Positions 63,561-64,000 of a stretch of 64,000 bases of DNA are shown piece after piece. The position numbers and the translations under genes were made by a program. The notes beneath the pieces were generated by a model, which saw nothing but the letters and a program-made list of their open reading frames with translations, was not told where the DNA came from and searched no databases. The stretch lies in assembly GCF_000003815.2 (NCBI RefSeq), contig NC_049990.1, positions 4,403,803-4,467,802 of the forward strand, in the 5' to 3' direction. The DNA comes from Branchiostoma floridae (lineage: Eukaryota > Chordata > Leptocardii > Amphioxiformes > Branchiostomatidae). Within the stretch, counting starts at the first letter, position 1; each line of letters opens with the position of its first letter.

Positions 63561-64000
63561 CTATCACCATCAGTTCTGCAGTATTTCTTAGGCCTGTCCA
63601 GAGATGATAAAGACCATAAAAGTTAATCCAAGTCTTCTTCTGCTTCTCTTATGGCCATTTAGACTCTGTATCAAGCTGGAAGATCTGCACTAAGGCATTA
63701 AGGCAGTATATGCCGCTGTGTTTGAGTTGTGTTAGGTAACATGGGGTAATGGTTCAACTGTCTTAAGGAAATTGCCCCGATTTGCTGTTAAAAGAAATCC
63801 AGGTCTTGCCTTTACCCATAAAAGATGAAGAAAATGGAATGAAGAAGTCCTTGTACTTCTGGTACTGATTTCTTATCTAAGGAAATGGTTTGCAAAAAAG
63901 TCCTAATTCTGGTCTGGGTCAAATGGTGCATTGGGCAATGCCCATCTGCATTTCTGTAGCCCTGGGCCGCACAGCAAATTGAAGCACCATAAAGCAGTGG

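Overview
The window is invertebrate chordate nuclear DNA, most likely a lancelet (Branchiostoma). This is inferred from four things: multi-exon GT/AG genes with clear vertebrate orthologues at near-vertebrate length, a single-exon LRR receptor with a YAEIPDH-repeat tail, dense small TIR elements and tRNA-derived SINEs, and the general base composition. Two 100-N scaffold gaps (16439-16538 and 60062-60161) show it is a draft assembly.

Layout. 1-5.2 kb: the 3' part of UVRAG (+), five exons joined by matching splice phases, and a long 3'UTR. 5.9-12.6 kb: a testis-specific serine kinase (TSSK) gene (+), with six phase-0 exons for the kinase domain and a less certain proline-rich tail. 12.6-16.4 kb: no gene seen. 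16.5-20.1 kb: an intronless LRR type I receptor (-), whose cytoplasmic tail is two coding tandem arrays. One alternates a tyrosine motif (YAEI) with an SH3-ligand motif (RPLPxxP); the other alternates TYWPW with a PKA-type RRASL motif. 20.1-23.5 kb: iterated copies of the receptor's upstream region and a local duplication carrying two element insertions, whose empty site survives in the sister copy. 23.6-27 kb: a long foldback, a 456-bp LTR miniature retrotransposon with identical LTRs that each carry a tRNA-like Pol III promoter, and a second foldback. 27.0-36.7 kb: a complete 12-exon TRAPPC14 gene (-), predicted at 581 aa, with extra degraded copies of several of its own exon ends nearby. 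37-64 kb: no gene recognised; satellites, a piggyBac-type TTAA element, SINEs, MITEs and a twin POU-octamer candidate regulatory site.

The genes do not form an operon or an obvious pathway. UVRAG (endosome/autophagy PI3K complex) and TRAPPC14 (TRAPPII vesicle tethering and ciliogenesis) are both trafficking genes, but nothing in the sequence links them functionally. The recurring theme is local duplication with a 150-180 bp period in unrelated sequences, including exon ends. The most promising observations are the receptor's bipartite SH2/SH3-ligand tail and the LTR miniature element with a tRNA-type promoter in its LTRs.
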